This document shows, in pieces, positions 43,664-52,720 of a DNA stretch of 64,000 bases; the first letter of the stretch is position 1, and each line of letters starts with the position of its first letter. This stretch comes from CAZCTO01 sp964501725 (GTDB lineage Bacteria > Bacillota > Clostridia > Saccharofermentanales > Saccharofermentanaceae). The notes beneath the pieces were generated by a model. It made no database searches. It saw only the letters and a list, made by a program, of their open reading frames with translations, and was not told the DNA's origin. The stretch is from positions 1-64,000 of the forward strand of contig CAZCTO010000004.1 of NCBI GenBank assembly GCA_964501725.1, written 5' to 3'. The translations under genes and the position numbers were made by a program.

Positions 43664-45124
43664 ATGACCTATCCGATTTTCACCGACTCGAACGAGCCGA
43701 TCTATATTCAGCTGTATCGGGCGATTCGCGAGGACTGTCTTCGCGGAGTGCTTGTTTCCGGTGCCAAAATCCCTTCGCGCCGGAGCCTTGCCAAGGAGCT
43801 TTGTATCAGCGTAAACACGGTGGACAGCGCCTATCAGCAGCTGGTATCGGAAGGATACATCGAAGCCCGCCCGCGAAGCGGTTTTCGAGTCAGAGAGTTG
43901 TCCGCGGGAAGCGATGCGCCGGCGTTCGGGCAACCAACCGCAGACGAAGGAGCCGGTCATCTTTCAGGGGATTTCTTCTCTGAAGACGATGAAGCTCAGC
44001 CTGCCGATTCGCCGGATGCCGCGCGTGTCATTGATTTTTCTCCGAACGGCGTGGATCTTTCCGAGCTGCCGGTGACCGGGCTCAAGAAAATTGTCCGTGA
44101 CGTTTTTTCTTATCCGCCCGGGGAATTGTTCGGCTCCTGCGAGCCGGAAGGAACTCCGGCGCTTCGAAGCTCACTGTGCCGATACCTGTGGCAGTCACGC
44201 GGTTTGCGATGCACTCCGGACCGGATCGTGGTCGGTGCGGGCACCGACTATATTCTCCAGTTTCTGGTACAACTCCTGAGCGCCGCGGTTCATATTGAGA
44301 GCATCGCCATGGAAAATCCGATGTACAACAAGGCGTTTCAAATCTTTTCGGGCCTTCGCCGGAAAATCCGCCTGATTCCGCTCGACCGGGAGGGTATGGA
44401 TACCGCGCTGCTGAGGGCCTGTGATGCCAATATTGCGTACGTTACACCCTCCCATCAGTTTCCGCTGGGTATGATTATGCCGGCAGGCCGGCGCGCCGAC
44501 TTGTTGTCCTGGGCCGCCGGTAGCGATGACAGGTACATTATTGAGGATGACTACGACAGCGAATTTCGCTATTCCGGGCGGCCGATTCCGCCGCTGTGCG
44601 CCATGTCCGGTGCCGAAAAAGTCATTTACGTCGGCACTTTTTCCAAATCCGTCGCCCCTTCCCTTCGCGTGAGTTATCTGGTGCTCCCGGGCGAACTGGC
44701 GAAGATATGCAAATCAAAGATGTCTCACCTCAGCACCACTGTCTCCGTCCCCGACCAATTGGTGCTTGCGCGGTTTCTCGACTCGGGGATTTTCGAGCGT
44801 CATATCAGCCGGATGAAGACACTTTACCGGCGCAAGAGAGATCAACTTCTTCGCGAGCTGACACCGTTTCGCAGCGCCTTTCACATCGGAGGCTCGGATG
44901 CCGGACTTCATTTACTGTGCACCGCGCGTCAAAACTTCTCCGAAGAAGATCTGGTCCGGCTGGCCGCGAACGCAGGCGTCCGCGTGTATGGCGTTTCTTC
45001 GTACTACCTGAAGGAACCGGGCCGGGTCGTTCCGTCGGAAGCCACCGTACTCCTCGGTTACGGGGGCCTTTCCCCCGAAGAAATTTCGCTTGGAGTACAG
45101 GCGCTGGCGGGAGCTTGGCTTTGA
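43664..45124 (+). CDS. MocR/PdxR-type PLP-dependent transcription regulator
   Basis: Protein of 486 residues: N-terminal GntR-type winged helix (IYIQLYRAIREDCLRG, SRRSLAKELCISVNTVDSAYQQLVSEGYIEARPRSGFRV, about 11-83) and a C-terminal aminotransferase-fold domain with EDDYDSEFRYSGRPIPPL and the PLP lysine in YVGTFSKSVAPSLRVSYLVLP. The fold is used as a PLP or amine sensor in PdxR/GabR. Being divergent from an ECF S component, a PdxR role (vitamin B6 supply) is most likely. A good AGGTGA site precedes the ATG. Confidence 0.88.
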   Translation: MTYPIFTDSNEPIYIQLYRAIREDCLRGVLVSGAKIPSRRSLAKELCISVNTVDSAYQQLVSEGYIEARPRSGFRVRELSAGSDAPAFGQPTADEGAGHLSGDFFSEDDEAQPADSPDAARVIDFSPNGVDLSELPVTGLKKIVRDVFSYPPGELFGSCEPEGTPALRSSLCRYLWQSRGLRCTPDRIVVGAGTDYILQFLVQLLSAAVHIESIAMENPMYNKAFQIFSGLRRKIRLIPLDREGMDTALLRACDANIAYVTPSHQFPLGMIMPAGRRADLLSWAAGSDDRYIIEDDYDSEFRYSGRPIPPLCAMSGAEKVIYVGTFSKSVAPSLRVSYLVLPGELAKICKSKMSHLSTTVSVPDQLVLARFLDSGIFERHISRMKTLYRRKRDQLLRELTPFRSAFHIGGSDAGLHLLCTARQNFSEEDLVRLAANAGVRVYGVSSYYLKEPGRVVPSEATVLLGYGGLSPEEISLGVQALAGAWL

Positions 45125-45180
45125 TCTCCGAACGCTCAGCATCAGGTATCTGATACACATCTTTATTCGCACAATCAGAA

Positions 45181-45219
45181 AAAAAATAGCCGCCGCGGAG
45201 AACCCGGGGCGGCTTTTTC
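45181..45219. terminator. Bidirectional terminator between MocR gene and ackA
   Basis: AGCCGCC (45188-45194) pairs with GGCGGCT (45208-45214), flanked by an A-run on one side and a T-run on the other. It can stop both the rightward MocR message and the leftward pta-ackA message. Confidence 0.85.
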
Positions 45220-45238
45220 TTCAATTTCATTTAAAGGA

Positions 45239-46441
45239 TCAGCGGTGGCTTGTGAGGCGCTCGGTTTCCTTTGCGATCGCAAGTTCTTCATTGGTCGGGA
45301 TAATGAGTACTTTGGCAGTCGAGCCGGGTGCGGACAAGTCCATCTCGATTCCGCGAAGACCTTCGTTCTTACTCTGATCAAGCTTAATACCCAAATAATC
45401 GAGATCCGAAACGATATCGCGACGGATTTTCCAGTTGTTCTCTCCGATACCCGCAGTGAATACGACCGCGTCAATTCCGCCCATCGCCGCCGTGTAGGCG
45501 CCGATGTACTTTTTGCATTGATAGGTAAACATGTCCATTGCAAGACGGGCTCTCTCGTTTCCGTTATCGGCGGCGGCTTCCAGGTCTCTGAAGTCGGAAG
45601 ATACACCGGAGACGCCCAGGACGCCTGATTTTTTATTCATCAATGAATCAATACCCTTCATGTCCAGGCCTTCTTTTTCCATCAGGAAGGTCACGATCGC
45701 CGGATCAATATCTCCGCATCTTGTTCCCATACAGACGCCCGCCAGAGGAGTCAGACCCATTGATGTGTCGATGCATTTACCTTTGTTGACCGCGGTGATG
45801 GAAGAGCCATTACCCAGATGGCAGGTAACGATGCGAAGTTCTTCGAGAGGCTTGCCGATCATTGCAGCGGCTCTTTCCGCGACATAACGATGCGATGTGC
45901 CGTGAAAGCCGTATCTTCTGACCCGGTACTCGTCATAAATCTCATACGGCAATGCGTACATATATGCTTCCGGCTTCATTGTCTGGTGAAACGCGGTATC
46001 AAAAACGGCAACCTGCGGCACACCCGGCATTGCCGCTTCGCATGCCTCAATACCGGTCATGTTCGGCGGGTTGTGAAGCGGTGCCAGCGGGAAGCAAACT
46101 CTGATGGCGGCCTTGACGGAGGGCGTGATGATTGCCGAACCGGAGAACTTCTCTCCGCCGTGCACGACGCGGTGTCCGACGGCATCAATTTCCATCATGG
46201 AATGAATTACACCGTGCTTCTGGCTGGTGAGTAATGCCAGCACCTGTTCCATTGCTTCTTTATGATCCGGAAGATCAATATCAAGGGTTACCTTGTCCTC
46301 GTTGTTACGGCAATGTGCAATGGTGGAATCATCCAGACCGATGCGCTCCGCGCTCCCCTTGGCAAGAACCGTTCCGGTTGAAGACTCGAAAAACTGATAC
46401 TTAAGTGATGAACTGCCTGCGTTAATGACTAAAACTTTCAT
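45239..46441 (-). CDS. ackA: Acetate kinase
   Basis: Protein of 400 residues, the usual length. MKVLVINAGSSSLKYQ at the N-terminus, VGHRVVHGG, FDTAFHQTM, YGFHGTSHRYV, CHLGNGSSI and DAVVFTAGIGENN are the standard AckA motifs. It makes ATP and acetate from acetyl phosphate and ADP. AAGGAGATAGAC precedes ATG 46441. It lies 57 bases downstream of pta and forms the acetate-producing pair of a fermenter. Confidence 0.98.
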   Translation of the reverse strand: MKVLVINAGSSSLKYQFFESSTGTVLAKGSAERIGLDDSTIAHCRNNEDKVTLDIDLPDHKEAMEQVLALLTSQKHGVIHSMMEIDAVGHRVVHGGEKFSGSAIITPSVKAAIRVCFPLAPLHNPPNMTGIEACEAAMPGVPQVAVFDTAFHQTMKPEAYMYALPYEIYDEYRVRRYGFHGTSHRYVAERAAAMIGKPLEELRIVTCHLGNGSSITAVNKGKCIDTSMGLTPLAGVCMGTRCGDIDPAIVTFLMEKEGLDMKGIDSLMNKKSGVLGVSGVSSDFRDLEAAADNGNERARLAMDMFTYQCKKYIGAYTAAMGGIDAVVFTAGIGENNWKIRRDIVSDLDYLGIKLDQSKNEGLRGIEMDLSAPGSTAKVLIIPTNEELAIAKETERLTSHR

Positions 46442-46498
46442 GTCTATCTCCTTATATACTATGGGCGGCTCATGATCGGGCCCGTTCACATGGTTTTA

Positions 46499-47500
46499 TC
46501 AGTCAATGGCCTGAACTGCCGTAATCGCGGCAACGCCGACGATATCATCGGCAGTGCACCCTCTCGACAGATCGTTTACGGGCTTTGCGATTCCCTGTGT
46601 GATCGGGCCGTAGGCCTCCGCTTTTGCCAGACGCTGGACCAGCTTGTAACCGATGTTTCCGGCATTCAGATCCGGGAAAACCAACACGTTCGCCTTGCCG
46701 GCGACCGGGCTTCCTTTGGCCTTACTTGCGCCGACGGAAGGAACAATCGCGGCATCGAGCTGCAATTCGCCGTCCAGAACAAGGTCCGGGGCTTTCTCTT
46801 TGGCGAGACGTGTCGCTTCAATCACTTTTTCGGTAAGGATCGACTTAGCCGATCCGTAGGTCGAATAGGAAAGCATGGCAATGACCGGCTCGCGACCGAC
46901 CAATTGCTTAAAAGTTTTCGCGGAGGATATCGCAATCTCAGACAATTCTTCGGCGTTCGGGTTCTCTACAAGGCCGGAATCGGCAAACAGGAACACGCCG
47001 TCAGAACCGTATTCGCAATTCGGGACAACCATCATGAACAAGCCGGAAACCAGCTTCGTGCCGGGTGCCGTCTTCAGAATCTGAAGCGAAGGACGAAGCG
47101 TATCGGAAGTGCTGTGGCAGGCGCCGGAAACCATTCCGTCCGCGATGCCTTCTTTAACGAGCATAACGCCCAGATACAGCTCGTCTCTCATGAGCTTTTT
47201 GCCGGCCTCGCGCGCTTCTTCAATGCTCGGAAACTTATTTTTGCGCATCTGAGCAAACGCCTCGACATAATTCTCGTATTCGGGATAATTGTCAGGATCA
47301 ATAAAAACAGCCCCTGAAATGTCCCATTCCCCGGCGCCGCTGATGAGTTTTTCTTTGTTCCCGATAAGGATTACCTTCACGATACCCCGGGCCAGTAGTT
47401 TTGCTGCTGCCTCGATGGTTCTCGGATCTTCTCCTTCGGGCAGAACAATTGTCTTTCCCGCGGTCTTGGCTTTCTCAATAATCGATTCGATAAAAGTCAT
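46499..47500 (-). CDS. pta: Phosphate acetyltransferase
   Basis: Protein of 333 residues, the short Pta form without an N-terminal P-loop domain. Seen are IVLPEGEDPRTIEAA, GMVSGACHSTSDTLRP, and near the end VFPDLNAGNIGYKLVQRLAKAEAYGPITQGIAKPVNDLSRGC. It converts acetyl-CoA and phosphate to acetyl phosphate, the substrate of the AckA encoded next. AGAAGGCTATTT precedes the ATG. Confidence 0.97.
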   Translation of the reverse strand: MTFIESIIEKAKTAGKTIVLPEGEDPRTIEAAAKLLARGIVKVILIGNKEKLISGAGEWDISGAVFIDPDNYPEYENYVEAFAQMRKNKFPSIEEAREAGKKLMRDELYLGVMLVKEGIADGMVSGACHSTSDTLRPSLQILKTAPGTKLVSGLFMMVVPNCEYGSDGVFLFADSGLVENPNAEELSEIAISSAKTFKQLVGREPVIAMLSYSTYGSAKSILTEKVIEATRLAKEKAPDLVLDGELQLDAAIVPSVGASKAKGSPVAGKANVLVFPDLNAGNIGYKLVQRLAKAEAYGPITQGIAKPVNDLSRGCTADDIVGVAAITAVQAID

Positions 47501-47605
47501 AAATAGCCTTCTTTCTGATGGTTTTATTATTCACCCAGATAGTATATAGAAAAAAGACGTATGAAACAATGCACAAACCGCTTTTTTAGTGTAAAAGAAC
47601 GCTGA

Positions 47606-48958
47606 TTATCGCGACTTCATGCCGAGCAATGTCTGAAGATTATCTTCTGCCGTCACCTGATATCGTTTATCTTCCGCATTCCGGAAAATCATGTATTGGG
47701 CCTGGCTGGATGTCGCCGTCGCGAGGCTTCTTTCCAGCCGGGAAAGGGTCCGCAAATAGAGGTCCGTGTCACCTTCGGTAGCCGCTATCTGAAGAACCAG
47801 TCCGTATGCTTCGGTCGCTTCGATTTCGGATGTGGGATTTCCGCTGATGATATCATAACTCTTAAATAAATAGCCGCTGTTGAAAATCTGTTCCTTGACC
47901 CATGCAAGCGACTGCTTCGGCAGTTTCCCGACCTCTGCCAGATGCAGCATGGTTTTAAGCGAAGGAACCAGCTGAACTTCGGTTTCCTCGCCGGTATAAA
48001 AGATATATCCTCCGTACTCCTCCGAAAACGCCAACGCGAAAAGCGGCAGGCTGTCTGACAACAAACCGCCTTCGATGAGTGCCAGCGCATCATCATAGAT
48101 CGGGCGATATTTCTCGTCCGCCTCCGCCAACATTCGAAAAGCCTCCGGATCCAGCGCCGAAAGCATCAGCGTAGGATACGCTTCGCTGATTTCGGGATTC
48201 GCATCAAGATATGCCTTTATGTCCTCCAGTCCGACAAGAATATCCGTGGATTGAAGCGGATCAAACACCCTGTCATGGAGGAACCGGCCATCGTCGTAAA
48301 TAAGCGCTGCAAGCTCCTCGATTCGCGTCCAGTCCTCTGCCGTTCCCCACTTGGCGTAGTATTCAAGAAGCGCCCTCAGGTAAGCACAGTTTGCTTCAAG
48401 GGAGACCCCCGCCGTCAGGTCCGGATCCTCCATCCCCGGGAGAAAATCGTTCCGGGGAGCACTGTCGGAAATGCCGCTGATCTCTGAAATGTCCCGGTAA
48501 CCGACAATACTTCCGTTATCGTCCGTAAAATTCTTGTTGATTGCTTTTTTAAGCGTGTTGGCGTTCTTCTTGTCTCCTCTGGCGACATAGAGACGCAAAA
48601 GGAGAATTTGGTCCGTCGTCTCAAGATACCGGGACTGCGCGGAGCTCATCTTATCGAGCTGTCCGGGAAGAAGATACCAGGAAGTAATGTATGGCGCAGT
48701 GCCTTGCTTTTGAATCAGAAGTGTCTTCGTCTTTGAAAGCATATAGGAAGGTGTATATCCTTCCTGATCAATGGCGTCCTGCATTTCCTCCGACAGCGTA
48801 TATTTCTGTACCTTATATTGGATCCGACGATAAAAAAGCTGCTCACGGAACAAGAGGAGAAGAACGACCGACACGATCAGCAGAAATGTCACCGGGATCA
48901 GAATGAACCACTTGAGGTTTTTCCCGTACTTTCGATCTGACTGGTCTTTTGTCTGCAT
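47606..48958 (-). CDS. Membrane-anchored protein, possible glycoside-hydrolase-like toroid
   Basis: Protein of 450 residues with one membrane segment (about 17-36) and a large helical extracellular domain. Repeated helix-pair patterns such as TDQILLLRLYVARG, EANCAYLRALLEYYAKWG and EATEAYGLVLQIAATEG suggest an (alpha/alpha)6 toroid like GH8 or related folds, but I see no convincing catalytic acid pattern, so enzymatic activity is unproven. GAGGTAATT precedes the ATG. It is divergent from tmcAL. Confidence 0.6.
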   Translation of the reverse strand: MQTKDQSDRKYGKNLKWFILIPVTFLLIVSVVLLLLFREQLFYRRIQYKVQKYTLSEEMQDAIDQEGYTPSYMLSKTKTLLIQKQGTAPYITSWYLLPGQLDKMSSAQSRYLETTDQILLLRLYVARGDKKNANTLKKAINKNFTDDNGSIVGYRDISEISGISDSAPRNDFLPGMEDPDLTAGVSLEANCAYLRALLEYYAKWGTAEDWTRIEELAALIYDDGRFLHDRVFDPLQSTDILVGLEDIKAYLDANPEISEAYPTLMLSALDPEAFRMLAEADEKYRPIYDDALALIEGGLLSDSLPLFALAFSEEYGGYIFYTGEETEVQLVPSLKTMLHLAEVGKLPKQSLAWVKEQIFNSGYLFKSYDIISGNPTSEIEATEAYGLVLQIAATEGDTDLYLRTLSRLERSLATATSSQAQYMIFRNAEDKRYQVTAEDNLQTLLGMKSR

Positions 48959-49087
48959 AATTACCTCTTCGCCCGTGAAATGCTATCCGAACGTCACCGG
49001 ATTGTGTAGAATAGAAATACGTTATCATAAACCCCGTACCGGTTAATTCTACCACAAAACAAGCTTTCGGAAGGAGTCGGATCAGCG

Positions 49088-50440
49088 ATGCGGGTTGTCG
49101 GAATTGTTGCCGAATATAATCCTTTTCACAGCGGTCATGAGTATCAAATCAAAAAGGCGCGTGAACTTTACGGCGAGGATACGCCGGTGATCGCAGTCAT
49201 GAGCGGTAATTTTGTACAGCGCGGCGAGCCCGCGATTGCCGGAAAATGGCTTCGTACCGAGACAGCGTTGCGTTGCTGCGTTGATCTTGTGATCGAGATT
49301 CCTTTCACTTTTGCCTGTGCCTCCGCCGAGCGATTTGCTTACGGTGCCATCAGCCTCCTCAACGCAACCGGCGTCGTGACTGACCTTTATTTCGGATCAG
49401 AGTGCGATGATCTGGCTTTGCTGTGTTGCCTGTCGGAGGAATACGATGAGGAGAATCCGATATATGTTTCCACACTGCGCGATAATCTGCGCAGCGGACA
49501 CTCTTATGCCAAATCCAGAGAGCTTGCCGTCTCGGCGCTTTTCAAAGAAATCGGGCGCCCGGAGCTGGGGGAAGCATCCTCCGAGCTGATGCGGATGCCC
49601 AACAGTATCCTTGCGCTGGAATATCTGATTGCCATACGCAAGACAAATTCCGCTATCGTTCCGGCAGTGCTTCGCAGGGAGGGTGCCGGCTATCTCAGTT
49701 GCGCAACGGATTCATCCTTTGCAAGCGCCACCGGTATCCGGGCGATCGTCCGGAAACATACGGCGGGGGGCCGCACCGACGTTTCCGCGCTTGCCGAAGC
49801 ATTGAAAGGCAGAATGCCGGACGCCTCTCTTGCCCTGCTTCTTTCCGAGTGGCAAAAAGGGATTCAGCCCGTTTTCCCGTCGACGTTTGTGAATGAACAG
49901 ATCATGCGAATCCGGTCCCAGTCCCCGGAATCACTGCTTTCCTATGCGTATATGGGTGACAACCTGTCCCTCCGGCTTCGCAATGCTGTATCGCAAATGA
50001 GAGACACGTCGCCGGAGCAAATCTTTGACACCTTTCGGGAATTATCCGATACCCGGCGTTTTGCCGCTACCCGTATGAATCGGGCGTTGGTCAGTCTCCT
50101 TGCCGGTCAACTCGAAAAGGATCTTTTGGATTTATCCGCGCCCGAGTATCTCCGCGTGCTCGGCTTTTCGGAAAGAGGCCGCAACCTCCTTCGGATCATG
50201 CGCAAATCCGCCCGATTGCCGCTCATGGACAAAGCTTCCGATTTTCTGCAGCATTCCGGAAACAGCCGTTTGACGCGTATGGCAGAACTCGACTTGATCA
50301 GTGCCGAGATTTGGGGACTTGCCGCAGGATTTCGATACGGCGACGAGTTTGAAAGGCGTGTGATCCGCCTCTCAAAAACAGGCACGGTGAAACCGCACAC
50401 CCCTGCGGCGGCTGATGAACCATCCGGTCCGCTCCCCTAA
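49088..50440 (+). CDS. tmcAL: tRNA(Met) cytidine acetate ligase (YlbM family)
   Basis: Protein of 450 residues starting VVGIVAEYNPFHSGHEYQIKKAR, with the nucleotidyltransferase HxGH motif (HSGH), then SGNFVQRGEPAI, KWLRTETAL, VIEIPFTFACASAERFAYGA and LYFGSECDD. TmcAL uses ATP and acetate to form N4-acetylcytidine at the wobble base of elongator tRNA-Met. Gene neighbourhood with acetate metabolism genes is common in Firmicutes. Its AGGAG site is 11 bases from the ATG. Confidence 0.92.
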   Translation: MRVVGIVAEYNPFHSGHEYQIKKARELYGEDTPVIAVMSGNFVQRGEPAIAGKWLRTETALRCCVDLVIEIPFTFACASAERFAYGAISLLNATGVVTDLYFGSECDDLALLCCLSEEYDEENPIYVSTLRDNLRSGHSYAKSRELAVSALFKEIGRPELGEASSELMRMPNSILALEYLIAIRKTNSAIVPAVLRREGAGYLSCATDSSFASATGIRAIVRKHTAGGRTDVSALAEALKGRMPDASLALLLSEWQKGIQPVFPSTFVNEQIMRIRSQSPESLLSYAYMGDNLSLRLRNAVSQMRDTSPEQIFDTFRELSDTRRFAATRMNRALVSLLAGQLEKDLLDLSAPEYLRVLGFSERGRNLLRIMRKSARLPLMDKASDFLQHSGNSRLTRMAELDLISAEIWGLAAGFRYGDEFERRVIRLSKTGTVKPHTPAAADEPSGPLP

Positions 50441-50450
50441 AAACTTCAAC

Positions 50451-50486
50451 AAAAAATCCCCGAACTTCCAGGAAGTCCGGGGATTT
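50451..50486 (-). terminator. Intrinsic terminator of rpsT
   Basis: On the minus strand AAATCCCCG-GACTTCC pairs with GGAAGTT-CGGGGATTT and ends in TTTTTT, 24 bases after the rpsT stop. The rightward tmcAL message, ending at 50440, reads the same hairpin but without a T-run. Confidence 0.88.
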
Positions 50487-50510
50487 ATCATTTCTGTTAA
50501 TAAAGATTTC

Positions 50511-50774
50511 TTATTTCGCAGCTTCGTTCGCGGCTTTCGCTAAACGTGACTTCTTCCTTGCAGCGGCATTCTTATGAATGTAACCCTTGGCAGCAGCCTT
50601 ATCGAGTGCCAGCTGAGCAACCTTCACGAGCTCGACTGTCTCTGTCGAAGATGCAGCGACGGAGGCCTTCGCCTTCTTGATCACCGTGCGGATCTCGCTC
50701 TTCTTCATCTTGTTCGCGGCGGTCTTCTTCTCAGACACCTTCACACGCTTGATAGCAGACTTGATATTCGGCAT
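50511..50774 (-). CDS. rpsT: 30S ribosomal protein S20
   Basis: Basic protein of 87 residues beginning MPNIKSAIKRVKVSEKKTAANKMKKSEIRT, and containing LDKAAAKGYIHKNAAARKKSRLAK, typical of bS20. It binds 16S rRNA in early small-subunit assembly. Start at 50774 has GGAGGTGAAGG upstream; an in-frame upstream extension is not part of the family. It is a single-gene unit with its own promoter and terminator. Confidence 0.97.
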   Translation of the reverse strand: MPNIKSAIKRVKVSEKKTAANKMKKSEIRTVIKKAKASVAASSTETVELVKVAQLALDKAAAKGYIHKNAAARKKSRLAKAANEAAK

Positions 50775-50815
50775 TTCCTTCACCTCCATCTTCAATTTGC
50801 TTTTGACACCAAGCG

Positions 50816-50844
50816 ATTTTATCATGATTCAGGTGTCGTTGCAA
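50816..50844 (-). promoter_or_regulatory. Promoter of rpsT
   Basis: On the minus strand TTGCAA (50844-50839), a 17-base spacer and TAAAAT (50821-50816) form a good housekeeping promoter about 42 bases before the rpsT ATG. Confidence 0.7.
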
Positions 50845-50872
50845 TAGTTTACGGCTTCAAATCGTCTATTCA

Positions 50873-50901
50873 TTGACATTCGATTTTTTCGAATGGATAA
50901 T
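50873..50901 (+). promoter_or_regulatory. Promoter of the DUF4349 gene with a palindrome in the spacer
   Basis: TTGACA (50873-50878), 17 bases, GATAAT (50896-50901). The spacer contains the inverted repeat ATTCGA...TCGAAT (50878-50894), lying where a repressor would block RNA polymerase. Confidence 0.65.
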
Positions 50902-50930
50902 TAACATATAGAATGAAGGAGGGCGTAGCT

Positions 50931-51947
50931 ATGAAAGACAAAATTCTGTCCTTTCTTGCCGCTTTAATTACCGTCAGCCTGCTTCTTACCGGATGCTCCG
51001 CAAAGTCAGACAGAACTCGTGAAGATCTCGCGGAAGCCCCTGTCAAAGTGGATCAGGGAGAAGGAATGGCAGATACCGACAACGCTGAGAAAACGGCATC
51101 TCCTGCCGTTGATCTCGGGCAAGCCGATAACCAAGGTAAAAAGATCATCTACACTGCCTCGATCTCCATCGAGGTGGATGACGCTACCGAAACGATCAAG
51201 GATATTTCCGCAGCGGCAACAGAGCTCGGGGGATATATATCGGATTCTACTTTCAACAGAAACGATGATAATGTCGCCTCCGGCACGATTACGATCCGGA
51301 TTGAACCGGATCAGTACTCAGAGTTCACTGCCAAAATCGGAACGATGGGTGAAATTCTTGATTCCAGCCTTACTTCTCAGGACGTCACCTACAATTACGT
51401 CGATATTGAATCCAGGCTGGCAAACGCCGAAGCTCAGGAAAAACAGCTTCTTGCGATCATGGATAAAGCCACCCTCATCGAAGATATCCTCAAGGTTCGG
51501 ACCGAACTGAATATCGTTCAACAAGAGATTGAACAGTATAAAGGCCAACTTCGTTATCTGGACAACATGGTCGACTACTCAACGGTAACGATTCGGGTTA
51601 CCGAAAAATATGTGCCCAAAGCACCGGAAGTCAAAGAGAACGAAGGTGTCATTGCCCGTTGGAGCTCAAGTTATGTCTGGAAAAGTATCGTGAAGGGCTT
51701 CAACAACAGTGTTGCCTTTATCGCCAACTTTTTCGGCGGCCTTCTGATTTTCCTCAGTTATGTTCTCATACCGGTCCTCATTATCGGAACGATCGTGTTC
51801 ATTTTGCTGATGATCCGAAAGAAAATACGTAAGATCAGAGGCAAGGATAAGAAACCCTCATTCCCTTCATACCCTTCCTATCCCGGTGCGAACCCTCCAC
51901 CGGAAAACACATCCGGTAAAGACCCTGAAGATTCGCAGCAGAAATAA
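50931..51947 (+). CDS. DUF4349 lipoprotein
   Basis: Protein of 338 residues. Signal peptide with lipobox LLLTGC (Cys at about 22). The DUF4349 region follows: KKIIYTASISIEVDDATETIKDI, then TITIRIEPDQYSEF, VTYNYVDIESRLANAEAQEKQLLAIMDKA and a coiled coil up to VDYSTVTIRV. A C-terminal membrane segment (about 267-295) is followed by a basic and Pro-rich tail. It would be anchored at both ends on the outer face of the membrane. Function unknown. Start at 50931 has AAGGAGGGCGTAGCT upstream. Confidence 0.88.
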   Translation: MKDKILSFLAALITVSLLLTGCSAKSDRTREDLAEAPVKVDQGEGMADTDNAEKTASPAVDLGQADNQGKKIIYTASISIEVDDATETIKDISAAATELGGYISDSTFNRNDDNVASGTITIRIEPDQYSEFTAKIGTMGEILDSSLTSQDVTYNYVDIESRLANAEAQEKQLLAIMDKATLIEDILKVRTELNIVQQEIEQYKGQLRYLDNMVDYSTVTIRVTEKYVPKAPEVKENEGVIARWSSSYVWKSIVKGFNNSVAFIANFFGGLLIFLSYVLIPVLIIGTIVFILLMIRKKIRKIRGKDKKPSFPSYPSYPGANPPPENTSGKDPEDSQQK

Positions 51948-51985
51948 TCTTCAAAAAGCACTTCGAATCTTCACGGAGGAACGGC

Positions 51986-52720
51986 ATGATACCGATCAGG
52001 AAATACTCGAAAAGTGACGAATACTCTTATGCGCTGGGCGCCACGATATGCATTGAACTTCTGAAAAACCGCCCCGGGAGCGTCCGGGGCGTGTTTTTCC
52101 ATAGTGAGCTCTCCCCGTCGGACGCAAAGGATCTCGTCGTCAGATTATGCCTGGAACACGGAATTCCGGTGGAGATAAATGACAAAGCCTTCCGGATTCT
52201 CTCCCAAAAAGAAAACTGCTACATGATCGCCGTTTTCGAGAAATGCCCGGAAATGGTTTCGGAGGAGCGGCCGCACATCGTTCTGGTTCAGCCCTCAAAC
52301 GCAGGAAATCTCGGAACGATTATTCGAAGCGCTGCCGGTTTTGACGTGCCCGACCTGATCTTAATTCGTCCGGCCGTAGACATTTTTGATCCTAAGGTCG
52401 TTCGCGCTTCTATGGGCGCGGTATTTATCATCCGCCACCGGTATTTTGACTCCTTCGAAGACTATGCGAAAGCGTTTCCCGACAAAAAATTCTATCCCTT
52501 TATGCTCGACGGATCTTCGGACATTCGGGAGACTGTTTTCAGCAATAATTTCTCACTGGTTTTCGGGAATGAGGCTACCGGCCTTCCCCGTGAATTTACC
52601 GGAATCGGTCAACCCGTAAGGATTTCACACCTGGATCGCATAGACAGCCTGAATCTCCCCGTTGCCGTAGGAATCGGTCTTTACGAGGCCTTCGGGCAGA
52701 TCAGGAAACAGGCGCACTGA
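51986..52720 (+). CDS. TrmH/SpoU-family RNA 2'-O-ribose methyltransferase
   Basis: Protein of 244 residues with a SPOUT C-terminal domain: SNAGNLGTIIRSAAGF (motif 1), LVFGNEATGLPREF (motif 2) and DSLNLPVAVGIGLYEAF (motif 3), which form the knotted SAM site. The N-terminal part is a short L30e-like substrate domain. Target RNA cannot be told from sequence. GGAGG lies 7 bases before the ATG. Its 3' end overlaps the convergent MATE gene by 20 bases. Confidence 0.9.
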   Translation: MIPIRKYSKSDEYSYALGATICIELLKNRPGSVRGVFFHSELSPSDAKDLVVRLCLEHGIPVEINDKAFRILSQKENCYMIAVFEKCPEMVSEERPHIVLVQPSNAGNLGTIIRSAAGFDVPDLILIRPAVDIFDPKVVRASMGAVFIIRHRYFDSFEDYAKAFPDKKFYPFMLDGSSDIRETVFSNNFSLVFGNEATGLPREFTGIGQPVRISHLDRIDSLNLPVAVGIGLYEAFGQIRKQAH